64,000 bases of DNA, taken from the NCBI RefSeq assembly GCF_031954525.1, contig NZ_CP134867.1:3906001-3970000 (forward strand). Reading direction: 5' to 3'. Below are positions 1 to 7,562 of the stretch, piece after piece; the first letter of the stretch is position 1; each line of letters begins with the position of its first letter. The notes beneath the pieces are model-generated. The model had not been told where the DNA came from and made no database searches. It was given only the letters and a program-made list of their open reading frames with translations. This stretch comes from Dyella sp. BiH032 (lineage in GTDB: Bacteria; Pseudomonadota; Gammaproteobacteria; Xanthomonadales; Rhodanobacteraceae). Position numbers and translations under genes: made by a program.

Positions 1-300
1 GCCGCTCAGCGTGTCCAGGTGGTGCTGCTCCAGCGGCTCGAGCCGGCCGGCATCGCGGCCCTGCTCGCGGCGCAGGTGGGAAATCGCCACGTTCAGCGCG
101 ATCCGGTACAACCAGGTGGAGAAGCGCGCGCGCCGTTCGTCATAGCCGGGATAGGCGCGCCACAACTGCACGCAGATCTCCTGCTCCAGATCGCGCCGGT
201 CCTCGGCGCCCGCGGCATACACGCTCGCCACCTTGGCGATCAAGCGCCGGTGCTCCGCCAACCTCTGCTCGAACTGCCCGTGGTCCGCCTTGCCGCTCAT
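1..300 (-). CDS. ECF-type RNA polymerase sigma factor, C-terminus off the left edge
   Basis: The first 100 codons of a sigma-70 family factor read leftwards from an ATG at 298-300. The translation has the region 2 pattern: an acidic DLEQEICVQLWRAY helix (residues 38-51) followed by FSTWLYRIALNVAISHLRR (about 59-77), which in ECF sigma factors forms the -10 recognition and core-binding surface. The rest (region 4) lies outside the window, so the group cannot be assigned and no anti-sigma gene can be seen. It is divergent from the DUF502 gene at 459. The fold is clear; the stress or signal it answers to is unknown. Confidence 0.85.
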   Translation of the reverse strand, partial: MSGKADHGQFEQRLAEHRRLIAKVASVYAAGAEDRRDLEQEICVQLWRAYPGYDERRARFSTWLYRIALNVAISHLRREQGRDAGRLEPLEQHHLDTLSG

Positions 301-458
301 GTCCGTTCCCCCGCTCTCCCTCCATGATTCGCGCCGCGGCGAAAAAAATCACAAGCGGCAAAAATCGCAGGCGGCGCGAAAGGGTCGAACGTCACGCCCA
401 GGCCATGTCCCCCTCCGCCTACAATGCCGGCTTCCCCGCCTCCCGAAGGGTGTTCCCC

Positions 459-1127
459 ATGCGGCGACTGCGCGTCAAACGCTACCTGTTCACCGGCTTG
501 CTCACCTTCCTTCCGCTATGGGTGACGTGGCTGGTGTTCAAATTCGTCTTCGGCCTGCTGGCCGGGATCGGCGCGCCGGCGGTGGGTGCGCTCGTCGTCG
601 CCGCCGGACGCGTGTCGCCGGCCCTGGGCGAGGCGCTCAACCGCGGCTGGCTGCTGTCCGTGCTGGCGCTGGTGCTCACCCTGCTGGCGCTCTACCTGCT
701 CGGCTGGCTGGCTACGCGGGTGATCGGCCAGCGCCTGCTGGAAGCCTTCGACGGCCTGCTCGCACGCATCCCGCTGGTGCAGACCATCTACGGCGGCACC
801 AAGAAGCTGATGGCGGTGCTGCAGCAGAAACCTTCCGGCGTGCAGCGCGTGGTGCTGATCGACTTCCCGCGCCAGGGCATGAAGGTGGTCGGCTTCGTCA
901 CCCGCGTGATGACCGAGGAAGGCACCGGCCGCGAGATGGCCGCGGTGTACATCCCCACCACGCCCAACCCCACCGGCGGCTACCTCGAGGTGGTGCCGGT
1001 GGACGAACTCACGCCCACCGACTGGACCATGGACCAGGCGATGGCCTTCATCATCTCCGGCGGCGCAGTCGCGCCCGACACCCTGCCCGCTTCGCCGGCG
1101 CTGCCGCCGCATCAGGACCGCGCATGA
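459..1127 (+). CDS. DUF502 family inner-membrane protein
   Basis: A 222-residue protein with two predicted membrane segments (about residues 10-35 and 64-90) and the DUF502 hallmarks: RYLFTGLLTFLPLWVTW at the N-terminus, a YGGTKKL turn and a PTTPNPTGG motif near residue 170. The open frame extends back to 324, but the ATG at 459 has GAAGGG eight bases upstream and gives the normal family N-terminus, so that start is used. The stop overlaps the start of the following M14 peptidase (ATGA), implying one transcript. The biochemical function of the family is not established; a membrane or envelope role is all that can be inferred. Confidence 0.9.
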   Translation: MRRLRVKRYLFTGLLTFLPLWVTWLVFKFVFGLLAGIGAPAVGALVVAAGRVSPALGEALNRGWLLSVLALVLTLLALYLLGWLATRVIGQRLLEAFDGLLARIPLVQTIYGGTKKLMAVLQQKPSGVQRVVLIDFPRQGMKVVGFVTRVMTEEGTGREMAAVYIPTTPNPTGGYLEVVPVDELTPTDWTMDQAMAFIISGGAVAPDTLPASPALPPHQDRA

Positions 1128-2911
1128 ACCGATTGCTCCTCGCCGCCGCGCTCGCGGCGTCCGCGCCTTTCGCGCACGCCGCCGACTGGACCACGCCCGC
1201 GGAGTCGGGCCATTTCCGCACCACGCCGGACTACGCGGACACCGTCGCCTACCTGAGAAAACTGGCCGAGGCCGCGCCCGGCAAGCTGAAGGTGGAAACC
1301 TTCGGCACCTCGCCGCAAGGCCGCCCGATGGCCGTGGTGATCGCCAGCGCCGACGGCACGTTCACGCCCGAAGAGGCGCACCGCAAGGGCAAGCCGGTCG
1401 TGCTGCTGCAGGCGGGCATCCATCCCGGCGAGATCGAGGGCAAGGACGCCGGCCTGATGCTGCTGCGCGACTACGCCGTGACCGGCAAGCTGCCGCACCT
1501 GCTGGACCATGCGGTGCTCGTCTTCATCCCGGTATTCAGCGTGGACGGCCACGAAAACAGCTCGCCCTACCACCGCATCAACCAGAACGGCCCGGAACGC
1601 ATGGGCTTCCGCGGCCAGTCGCAGTACCTCAACCTCAACCGCGACTACATCAAGGCCGACGCGCCGGAGATGCGCGACTGGCTGAAGCTTTGGCAGCGCT
1701 GGCGGCCCGACCTGCTGATGGATATCCACACCACCGACGGCGCGGATTATCAGTACGACCTCACCTGGTACCTGGAAGACCCGCAAAAGCTCGATGCCGG
1801 CGTGAGCGCGTGGCAGCAGAAGCTGCTGCACGATCGCGTCATTCCCGCCTATGAGAAGCGCGGACACCTCGCCTCGATCTACCTCGAATTCAAGGACGGC
1901 CGCGATCCGCGCAAGGGCATCGTCAACTTCGGTTCCGGGCCGCGCTTCTCCACCGGCTACGCGGCACTGCAGAACCGCCCAGCCCTGCTGGTGGAGACGC
2001 ACATGCTCAAGAGCTACGAAACCCGCGTGCGCGCCACCTATGACCTGGTCGCCCTGATGCTCGAACAGACCGGCGCCGACGCGGCCGGCCTGATCGCGGC
2101 CAACCGCAAGGCGGACGAGGCGGTGGTGGCCCGTGCGCGCGATGCACATGCCCAGGTCGCGCTGACCTTCAAGGACGACCCGGCCTCGACGCCCTTCACG
2201 CTCAAGGGCTACGCCTTCAGCCTCAGTCACAGCGATGTCTCCAACAGCGACTGGATCCAGTACGACCCGCGCACGCCGCGCAATTACGACATCCAGAACT
2301 GGAACGGACTGCTGCCCGACACCGCCGTCGCGCCGCCGGCCGCCTATGTCGTGCCGGCGCAATGGACGCAGGTGCTGGACCGGCTGGATGCCCACGGCAT
2401 TACCTACCGTCGCCTGGCCCGGCCGGCGAAGCTCAAGGTGCAGGCTTACCAGCTCGACAAGCCGCAGTGGGCGAGCAAGCCGTTCGAAGGGCACTTGATG
2501 CTGCGCGATTTCGCACTGTCCCCGACGACGCGCGAGGTGGAACTGCCGGCCGGCTCGGCGATCGTGCCGATGGATCAGCGCGCGGCCAACTTGGCGATCG
2601 AACTGCTCGAGCCGCAGGCGCCGGACTCGCTGCTGCGCTGGGGTTTCCTCGACGCCGTCTTCGAGCCCAAGGAATACGGCGAGCCGCGCGTGCTGGAGAA
2701 ACTCGCGCGCGACATGATGGCGAAAGATCCTGCGCTGAAGGCCGATTTCGAACACCGCCTCCGCGAGGACGCAGCGTTCGCCGCCAGCCCGTCGCAGCGC
2801 CTGTTCTATTTCTTCGAGCGTTCGCCCTGGTACACGGCCCAGGACGTGGGCCTCTATCCCGTGTACCGCCTCGACGCGGCCGCCCTGCAGGGCCTGCCCC
2901 CTGACCTTTGA
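1124..2911 (+). CDS. M14 family zinc carboxypeptidase, exported
   Basis: A 595-residue secreted metallopeptidase. A signal peptide (MNRLLLAAALAASAPFAHA, cleavage after residue 19) is followed by an M14 catalytic domain. Zinc ligands fit H100 and E103 in GIHPGEIEGKDAG and H202 in MDIHTTDGADYQ, with E291 in LLVETHML as the candidate catalytic glutamate. The last 250 residues form an extension beyond the catalytic core. The start overlaps the DUF502 stop by four bases. The expected product is a periplasmic or outer-membrane-associated carboxypeptidase for peptide breakdown; specificity cannot be read from the sequence. The 3' end overlaps an upstream element of the next gene. Confidence 0.9.
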   Translation: MNRLLLAAALAASAPFAHAADWTTPAESGHFRTTPDYADTVAYLRKLAEAAPGKLKVETFGTSPQGRPMAVVIASADGTFTPEEAHRKGKPVVLLQAGIHPGEIEGKDAGLMLLRDYAVTGKLPHLLDHAVLVFIPVFSVDGHENSSPYHRINQNGPERMGFRGQSQYLNLNRDYIKADAPEMRDWLKLWQRWRPDLLMDIHTTDGADYQYDLTWYLEDPQKLDAGVSAWQQKLLHDRVIPAYEKRGHLASIYLEFKDGRDPRKGIVNFGSGPRFSTGYAALQNRPALLVETHMLKSYETRVRATYDLVALMLEQTGADAAGLIAANRKADEAVVARARDAHAQVALTFKDDPASTPFTLKGYAFSLSHSDVSNSDWIQYDPRTPRNYDIQNWNGLLPDTAVAPPAAYVVPAQWTQVLDRLDAHGITYRRLARPAKLKVQAYQLDKPQWASKPFEGHLMLRDFALSPTTREVELPAGSAIVPMDQRAANLAIELLEPQAPDSLLRWGFLDAVFEPKEYGEPRVLEKLARDMMAKDPALKADFEHRLREDAAFAASPSQRLFYFFERSPWYTAQDVGLYPVYRLDAAALQGLPPDL

Positions 2912-2942
2912 CACTGTGCCCGACCATGACCTTTGGCCTAGC
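2902..2942 (+). promoter_or_regulatory. Putative promoter/regulatory block of the first M13 peptidase gene
   Basis: It contains TGACCTTTGACACTGT (2902-2917) and, 25 bases further on, a second TGACCTTTG within TGACCTTTGGCCTA (2927-2940), followed by GC to complete CCTAGC (2937-2942). TTGACA at 2908-2913 is a perfect -35 hexamer, but no good -10 lies 16-18 bases downstream. The first element and CCTAGC recur with identical spacing upstream of the M13 paralogue at 53668-53708. The block begins inside the last codons of the M14 gene. Its role is inferred from recurrence only. Confidence 0.45.
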
Positions 2943-3047
2943 GTCGAGGGCCATGACCGCGAAACGGGACACATACCCGGCGTGGCCATCGGTGACAGAC
3001 AAGCCATTTCGCCCCCGCGGGGGCGCCATTTCATGAGAGGGAGATCC

Positions 3048-5174
3048 ATGACCAAGCCGTACCTGAAGCCGCTCGCCCTTGCGGTGAGCCTGGCCCTGAC
3101 GCTTTCCGCCTGCGGCAAGCACGAATCCGCCGAGCAAGCCCCCGCCGCCAGCGGCAGCGCGCCCGCCCCGGCCTCTACCACCGCCGCCGCGCCGGCCGCG
3201 AAGAAGAGCCCGTTCGACGTCAGCGAGCTGGATACCGGCATCAACGCGTGCCAGGACTTCAACGGCTTCGTCAACGCCAAGTGGGTCGCCGCCAATCCGA
3301 TTCCCGACGACCGCACCCGCTGGGGCGCCTTCGACCAGCTGAGCGAGAACAGCCTCAACACGCAGCACGAGATCGTCGACGCGGCCGCCAAGGGCGCCGC
3401 GCAGGCGCAGGCCGGTTCCATCGAGCAGAAGATCGGCCTGCTGTACCAGTCGGGCATGAACGAAGACGCCATCGAGAAGGCCGGCTTCGAGCCGATCAAG
3501 CCCAAGCTCGACGCCATCGGCGCGCTGAAGAGCGGCGCCGACGTGGCCGACTACATCACCAAGAGCTATGCCGAAGGCGACGGCCAGGTGTTCCAGTTCG
3601 GCTCCGGCGCGGACTACAAGCACGCCGAGACGCAGATCGGCTATGCCAACCAGGGCGGCCTGGGCCTGCCGACCAAGGACTACTACCTGGATCCGAAGTA
3701 CAAGGAGATCCGCGACGCCTACGTGGCGCACGTGGCCCAGGCGCTGCAGTTGACCGGCGTGGCCGAGGCCGACGCCAAGAAGCAGGCCGACGACGTGCTG
3801 AAGTTCGAAACCGAACTGGCCAAGGCTTCGCTGGCGCCGGTGGAAGAGCGCGATCCGAAGAACCAGTACCACTTCGTCAGCGTGAAGGAGGCCGACAAGG
3901 TTACCCCGCACTTCAGCTGGGAGAAGTTCTTCAGTGCCCAGGGCGTGACGATCGACAAGGGCTTCTCGCTGTCGCAGCCGAAGTTCTTCGCCGAGTTCGA
4001 CAAGCTGCTGGCCGCCGCGCCCATCGAGCAGTGGCAGGCCTACCTGCGCTTCCACACCATCAGCGACGCCTCGCCGTACCTTAGCAAGGCGTTCCAGGAC
4101 AACAAGTTCGACTTCTACGGCAAGACCCTCGCCGGCCAGCCGCAGCAGAAGCCGCGCTGGAAGCGCGTGCTCGGCGCGGTGAACGGTTCCATGGGCGAAG
4201 CGCTGGGCCAGCTGTACGTGGCCAAGGTGTTCAAGCCCGAGGCGAAGGAACGCGCGCAGGAACTGGTCGACAACGTGCGCAACGCCCTGAAGGCGCGCAT
4301 CGAGAAGCTCGACTGGATGAGCGACGCCACCAAGCAGAAGGCCATCGCCAAGTGGGAGACCTTCCTGCCGAAGATCGGCTACCCCGACAAGTGGCGTGAC
4401 TGGTCTGGTCTGAACGTCAGCGGCGACAACTTCTACGGCAACGTGATGGCCGCCTCGAAGTTCAACTACGACTACGACATCGCCAAGATCGGCAAGCCGA
4501 CCGACCGCAAGGAATGGGGCATGACCCCGCAGACGGTCAACGCGTACTACAACCCCACCGACAACACCATCAACTTCCCGGCCGCGATCCTGCAGCCGCC
4601 GTTCTTCGACGCCAGCGCTGACGATGCGATCAACTACGGCGGCATCGGTGCGGTGATCGGCCACGAAGCCAGCCACGGCTTCGACGACGAAGGCAGCCAG
4701 TTCGATGGCCAGGGCAACCAGGAGAACTGGTGGACCGCGGCGGACCGCAAGCAGTTCGACGGCCGCGCTGAGAAGCTGGTGCAGCAGTTCAACGACTACA
4801 CGCCGATCAAGGACAAGCCCGACGCGCACGTCAACGGCAAGCTGACCCTGGGCGAGAACATCGCCGACCTGGGCGGCCTGAACGTGGCCTACGACGCGCT
4901 GCAGAGCGTGCTGTCCAAGACCCCGGGCTCGACCGAGCAGAAGACGGACGGCTATACGCCCGACCAGCGCTTCTTCCTCAACTGGGCCCGCGTGTGGCGC
5001 GGCCACGCGCGCGAGAAGCAGGCCCTGCTCTCGCTCAACACCGACCCGCACGCCCCGGTCTCGCTGCGCGCGATCGGCGCGCCGTCGAACATGGAAGCCT
5101 TCGCCAAGGCCTTCCAGTGCAAGCCGGGCGACGCGATGGTGCGCGATGCCGACAAGCAGGTGAAGATCTGGTGA
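3048..5174 (+). CDS. pepO: M13 family metallopeptidase (neprilysin/PepO-like), lipoprotein
   Basis: A 708-residue gluzincin with a lipoprotein signal (LTLSAC, lipid-bearing C21), a low-complexity Ala/Pro linker (about 30-50) and full-length M13 N- and C-terminal domains. Zinc ligands are H539 and H543 of the HEASH motif and E603 of GENIADLGG; D607 completes the second signature. The chain ends in VKIW, the conserved C-terminal Trp of the family. The frame is open back to 2916, but ATG 3048 follows GAGAGGGAG and starts the lipobox signal correctly. It is followed by a strong terminator. Expected role: breakdown of small peptides at the cell envelope. A close paralogue lies at 53772. Confidence 0.93.
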   Translation: MTKPYLKPLALAVSLALTLSACGKHESAEQAPAASGSAPAPASTTAAAPAAKKSPFDVSELDTGINACQDFNGFVNAKWVAANPIPDDRTRWGAFDQLSENSLNTQHEIVDAAAKGAAQAQAGSIEQKIGLLYQSGMNEDAIEKAGFEPIKPKLDAIGALKSGADVADYITKSYAEGDGQVFQFGSGADYKHAETQIGYANQGGLGLPTKDYYLDPKYKEIRDAYVAHVAQALQLTGVAEADAKKQADDVLKFETELAKASLAPVEERDPKNQYHFVSVKEADKVTPHFSWEKFFSAQGVTIDKGFSLSQPKFFAEFDKLLAAAPIEQWQAYLRFHTISDASPYLSKAFQDNKFDFYGKTLAGQPQQKPRWKRVLGAVNGSMGEALGQLYVAKVFKPEAKERAQELVDNVRNALKARIEKLDWMSDATKQKAIAKWETFLPKIGYPDKWRDWSGLNVSGDNFYGNVMAASKFNYDYDIAKIGKPTDRKEWGMTPQTVNAYYNPTDNTINFPAAILQPPFFDASADDAINYGGIGAVIGHEASHGFDDEGSQFDGQGNQENWWTAADRKQFDGRAEKLVQQFNDYTPIKDKPDAHVNGKLTLGENIADLGGLNVAYDALQSVLSKTPGSTEQKTDGYTPDQRFFLNWARVWRGHAREKQALLSLNTDPHAPVSLRAIGAPSNMEAFAKAFQCKPGDAMVRDADKQVKIW

Positions 5175-5215
5175 TGCAGTACGCCGCGGCCTGGACCGCG
5201 GCGCCTCGCTGAAAA

Positions 5216-5251
5216 GAAAAAAGCGCCGCATGCGAATGCGGCGCTTTTTTT
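5216..5251 (+). terminator. Rho-independent terminator after the M13 gene
   Basis: A perfect 10-bp stem (AAGCGCCGCA 5221-5230 / TGCGGCGCTT 5237-5246) with loop TGCGAA, ending in a run of T to 5251. The A-run on the left arm means it could also act in the other direction, for the leftward reductase gene. Confidence 0.9.
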
Positions 5252-5379
5252 GTCATGCCGGCCTGCGCCAGTGCATCCTTTTTTGCCATTCCGGCCCGCG
5301 CCGGCGCATCTCTCTTGCCATTCCGGCCGACGTCGGCGCATCCCTTTTTGCCATTCCGGCTGACGCCGGAATGGCGGTT
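5251..5379. repeat. Four degenerate ~32-bp tandem palindromic repeats
   Basis: Units begin at 5251, 5284, 5316 and 5349 (period 32-33 bases), each starting TGCCATTCCGG or a variant (TGTCATGCCGG in the first) and containing a short internal inverted repeat. The last unit is a perfect palindrome, CCATTCCGGC (5351-5360), TGAC loop, GCCGGAATGG (5365-5374). The CATTCCGGC/GCCGGAATG core matches a class of extragenic palindromes widespread in proteobacteria. They sit between two convergent genes directly after a terminator. Confidence 0.8.
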
Positions 5380-5395
5380 CAGAAGGCCGTGTCGC

Positions 5396-6319
5396 TCAAG
5401 CCTGGCGTGCGCGGCGGTTCTCGTAGGCCTTCAGATGCGCATACGCGGTCCGCAGCATGGACAGCGAAGCGCCGGGCGCAGCCCGCGCGATCAGATCGCC
5501 GACCACATGATCCGCTTCGACCGGCCCACCCTGCTCCAGGTCGCGCATCATCGAGGCGCTCAGGGTGGAGCCCTCCTCCGTCAAGACGCCGCGCGCTTTC
5601 GACAGCACGCTTTCCGATAGTGCATGGCCATGATCGGAAGCCACTTGGCAGCAGTCGTCGAGCATCGACAGCATCGCGTCCAATCCACCCGGCGCGGCCA
5701 TGATGTCGCCCACCGGCGCGCGCATCAGGCAGGTCATGCCGGCAAGCGAAGCGAGGAACACCCATTTGTCCCACATGTCCTGCAATACGCCCGTGCTGAG
5801 ACGCGACTCGAAGTTGGCGCCCTGCATCGCTTCGGCGATCCGCTCCGCCCGCGCCGAGCGCGAGCCGTCGCGCTCGCCGAACGTCAGGCTGTGGGAGCGG
5901 TTGAGGTGGCGCACCTCGCCTTCGGCACCGAGCGTCGCGGCGATCACGCACAGCCCGCCGAGCACGCGGGCAGCGCCGAAGCGCGCATCGAGCTCATCCA
6001 GATGCCGCATGCCATTGAGCAAAGGCAGGATCGCCGTGCCCTCGCCCACCGCCGGCGCCACGTCCGCGATGACCTGCGGCAGGTGGTAGGCCTTGCAGCT
6101 GAGCAGGATCAGGTCGTAGGACCCACGCAACGCGTCCGCGGTCACCGTCGGCGCACGCAGCGTGGCGTCGCCCAGCGCGCTGCGGATCGCGAGGCCATGC
6201 TTCGCCAAGGCCTCGGCGCGGGCGGGCCGCACCAGAAAGGTGACGTCCTGCCCGTTCTCCAGCAGACGGCCGCCGAAATAGCCACCGGTAGCGCCGGCAC
6301 CGACGACGAGGATGCGCAT
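5396..6319 (-). CDS. Ketopantoate reductase family protein (PanE/ApbA)
   Basis: A 307-residue NADP-dependent reductase of the 2-dehydropantoate 2-reductase family. The Rossmann motif is GAGATGG at residues 7-13; K76 in LLSCKAYHL fits the family substrate-binding lysine and LLNGMRHLDEL supplies the conserved Asn region, with DKWVFLASLAGMT near residue 180 as the C-terminal helical domain. ATG at 6319 follows CAGGAG and is preferred over the upstream in-frame ATG at 6358. It may make pantoate for coenzyme A, but paralogues of the family act on other 2-keto acids, and no pan genes are adjacent, so the symbol is withheld. Confidence 0.87.
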   Translation of the reverse strand: MRILVVGAGATGGYFGGRLLENGQDVTFLVRPARAEALAKHGLAIRSALGDATLRAPTVTADALRGSYDLILLSCKAYHLPQVIADVAPAVGEGTAILPLLNGMRHLDELDARFGAARVLGGLCVIAATLGAEGEVRHLNRSHSLTFGERDGSRSARAERIAEAMQGANFESRLSTGVLQDMWDKWVFLASLAGMTCLMRAPVGDIMAAPGGLDAMLSMLDDCCQVASDHGHALSESVLSKARGVLTEEGSTLSASMMRDLEQGGPVEADHVVGDLIARAAPGASLSMLRTAYAHLKAYENRRARQA

Positions 6320-6537
6320 CGAGTCTCTCCTGGGGATGGGGCGGCACACGCGCGGCATCGCGGCGCTTACCCGGGGGAGACGAAGTGTACGCCCGCCAGG
6401 CGCGGGAAACGAACTCGCTGACTTAGGTCAGGCGCGCTCACTGGACCTGCAAAGCATGCGCGCCTGACTACCCCTTTCGATCGACGGCAGCCCGGCAAGC
6501 AATCGATGCTCGTCGGCTACAGGTGGATTTAACGCCG

Positions 6538-7131
6538 TTAGGTCGGCACGCAGCCCGTCTGCACGCCAAGCGACTTGGAGGTCACGCTGCCCGACGCATT
6601 CACCGTCAACTGCGCGCCCGGCACCGCATTCGAGCTGCTTCCCGTGCCCGAGGCGCCCACGGCGCGGAAACAGGTGGCGAATTTCGGTTGTTTGGTATCC
6701 GGGCGCCGGCTCTGCCCTTGCGAACCGAAACTGAGGATGACGCTGTCCAGGGCCTGCACCGACACGCTGTCGCGCGCCGTGGCGGCACGCAGCAGAATGT
6801 TGTCCGTGCTCGTGCTGCTGTAGACCGCATTGGGCGTGCCCTTGCCGGGCGCGTACGTATAGATCAACCAACCGTTCTCGTACGCCGTGCCGTTCGCCGT
6901 GCAGGTCTTCTGATCCGAGCTCGGGCAGATTGAAACGATATTGCCGCGGTTGATCGCTTCGCTGCGCGCGTAGGCGATGTCCGCCAGCAGAGCGTTGCTG
7001 GTCGCGCTCACTTTGTTGCGACGAAGCGCGTCGCGGAAGCTCGGTGCCCCCACGACGAGCAGAATCGCCGCCACGGCGAGTGCGATCATCAGTTCGACGA
7101 CGCTGAAACCCCTGTGCCCCTGTCGTTTCAT
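6538..7131 (-). CDS. fimT: FimT/GspH-type minor pseudopilin
   Basis: A 197-residue type IV pilus minor pilin. The prepilin signal MKRQGHRG is followed by FSVVELMIALAVAAILLV: cleavage after G8, methylated F9, E13 at +5. GspH/FimT features follow (RRNKVSATSNALLADIAYARSEAINRG), and a C-terminal Cys pair (CFRAVG ... QTGCVPT) can form the usual disulfide loop. The start at 7131 is used rather than 7146 because it gives the standard short leader. Last gene of the leftward pilV-W-X-Y1-E-fimT operon. Minor pilins of this type prime pilus assembly with PilY1. Confidence 0.87.
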   Translation of the reverse strand: MKRQGHRGFSVVELMIALAVAAILLVVGAPSFRDALRRNKVSATSNALLADIAYARSEAINRGNIVSICPSSDQKTCTANGTAYENGWLIYTYAPGKGTPNAVYSSTSTDNILLRAATARDSVSVQALDSVILSFGSQGQSRRPDTKQPKFATCFRAVGASGTGSSSNAVPGAQLTVNASGSVTSKSLGVQTGCVPT

Positions 7132-7136
7132 GGCGG

Positions 7137-7562
7137 TCACCAGCACGTGCCGTTGGTGGTGGCTCCGCTGTAACCCTTCACACCCGCATTGTTGATCGTG
7201 AGCGCCTTGCAGTCGTCCTTTGCCTGGGGGCCACCGGTCACTGGTGTCGCCGTGGCAATGAAAGTCGTGACCGGCGACGCGGGAAGAACGCTTACCGAGT
7301 AGTAGCCCTTATCGGAGGACGTGTTGTTGAATCCGACCTCCACCAAGGTGCCGTAGCGGTTGTTCGTGGCGTAGAACCGCTCCTGCGCATTCGCCACGCG
7401 CATCAGGAGGTTCTGCCCATCCGCCCGGCGCGCCCGTATGCCATAGCGCAGATAGTTGGGCACCGCGAACGCAGCCAGGATGGCAATGATCGCCACTACC
7501 ACCATCAGCTCGACCAGGGTGAATCCGCGCGCATCGCGTCGGAACTTGCTCATATCGATCAT
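7137..7562 (-). CDS. pilE: Type IV pilus minor pilin PilE
   Basis: A 141-residue pilin-like protein. The prepilin motif RG|FTLVELMVVVAIIAILAAFAVPNY has cleavage after G13 and E18 at +5. The C-terminal half contains YYSVSV and two cysteines (DDCKAL, TNGTCW) for the D-loop disulfide, as in PilE of the Pseudomonas and Xanthomonas minor pilin cluster. Its ATG (7560-7562) overlaps the stop of pilY1, so translation is coupled. It sits in the operon position where minor PilE proteins link PilY1 to the pilus tip complex. It is unlikely to be the major pilin, which normally lies beside pilB/pilC. Confidence 0.88.
   Translation of the reverse strand: MIDMSKFRRDARGFTLVELMVVVAIIAILAAFAVPNYLRYGIRARRADGQNLLMRVANAQERFYATNNRYGTLVEVGFNNTSSDKGYYSVSVLPASPVTTFIATATPVTGGPQAKDDCKALTINNAGVKGYSGATTNGTCW

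Noticed and set aside
2433..5231. 932-codon open frame on the minus strand opposite the first M13 gene
   Set aside because: Low-complexity Val/Leu/Arg translation that mirrors the real gene. A similar 804-codon frame lies opposite the second M13 gene (53406-55820) for the same reason.
5251..5379. Possible CRISPR array
   Set aside because: Units are contiguous 32-33 base degenerate repeats without unique spacers and no cas genes are present.
5230..5703. 157- and 121-codon frames after the M13 gene
   Set aside because: They run through the palindromic repeats into the antisense of the reductase gene.
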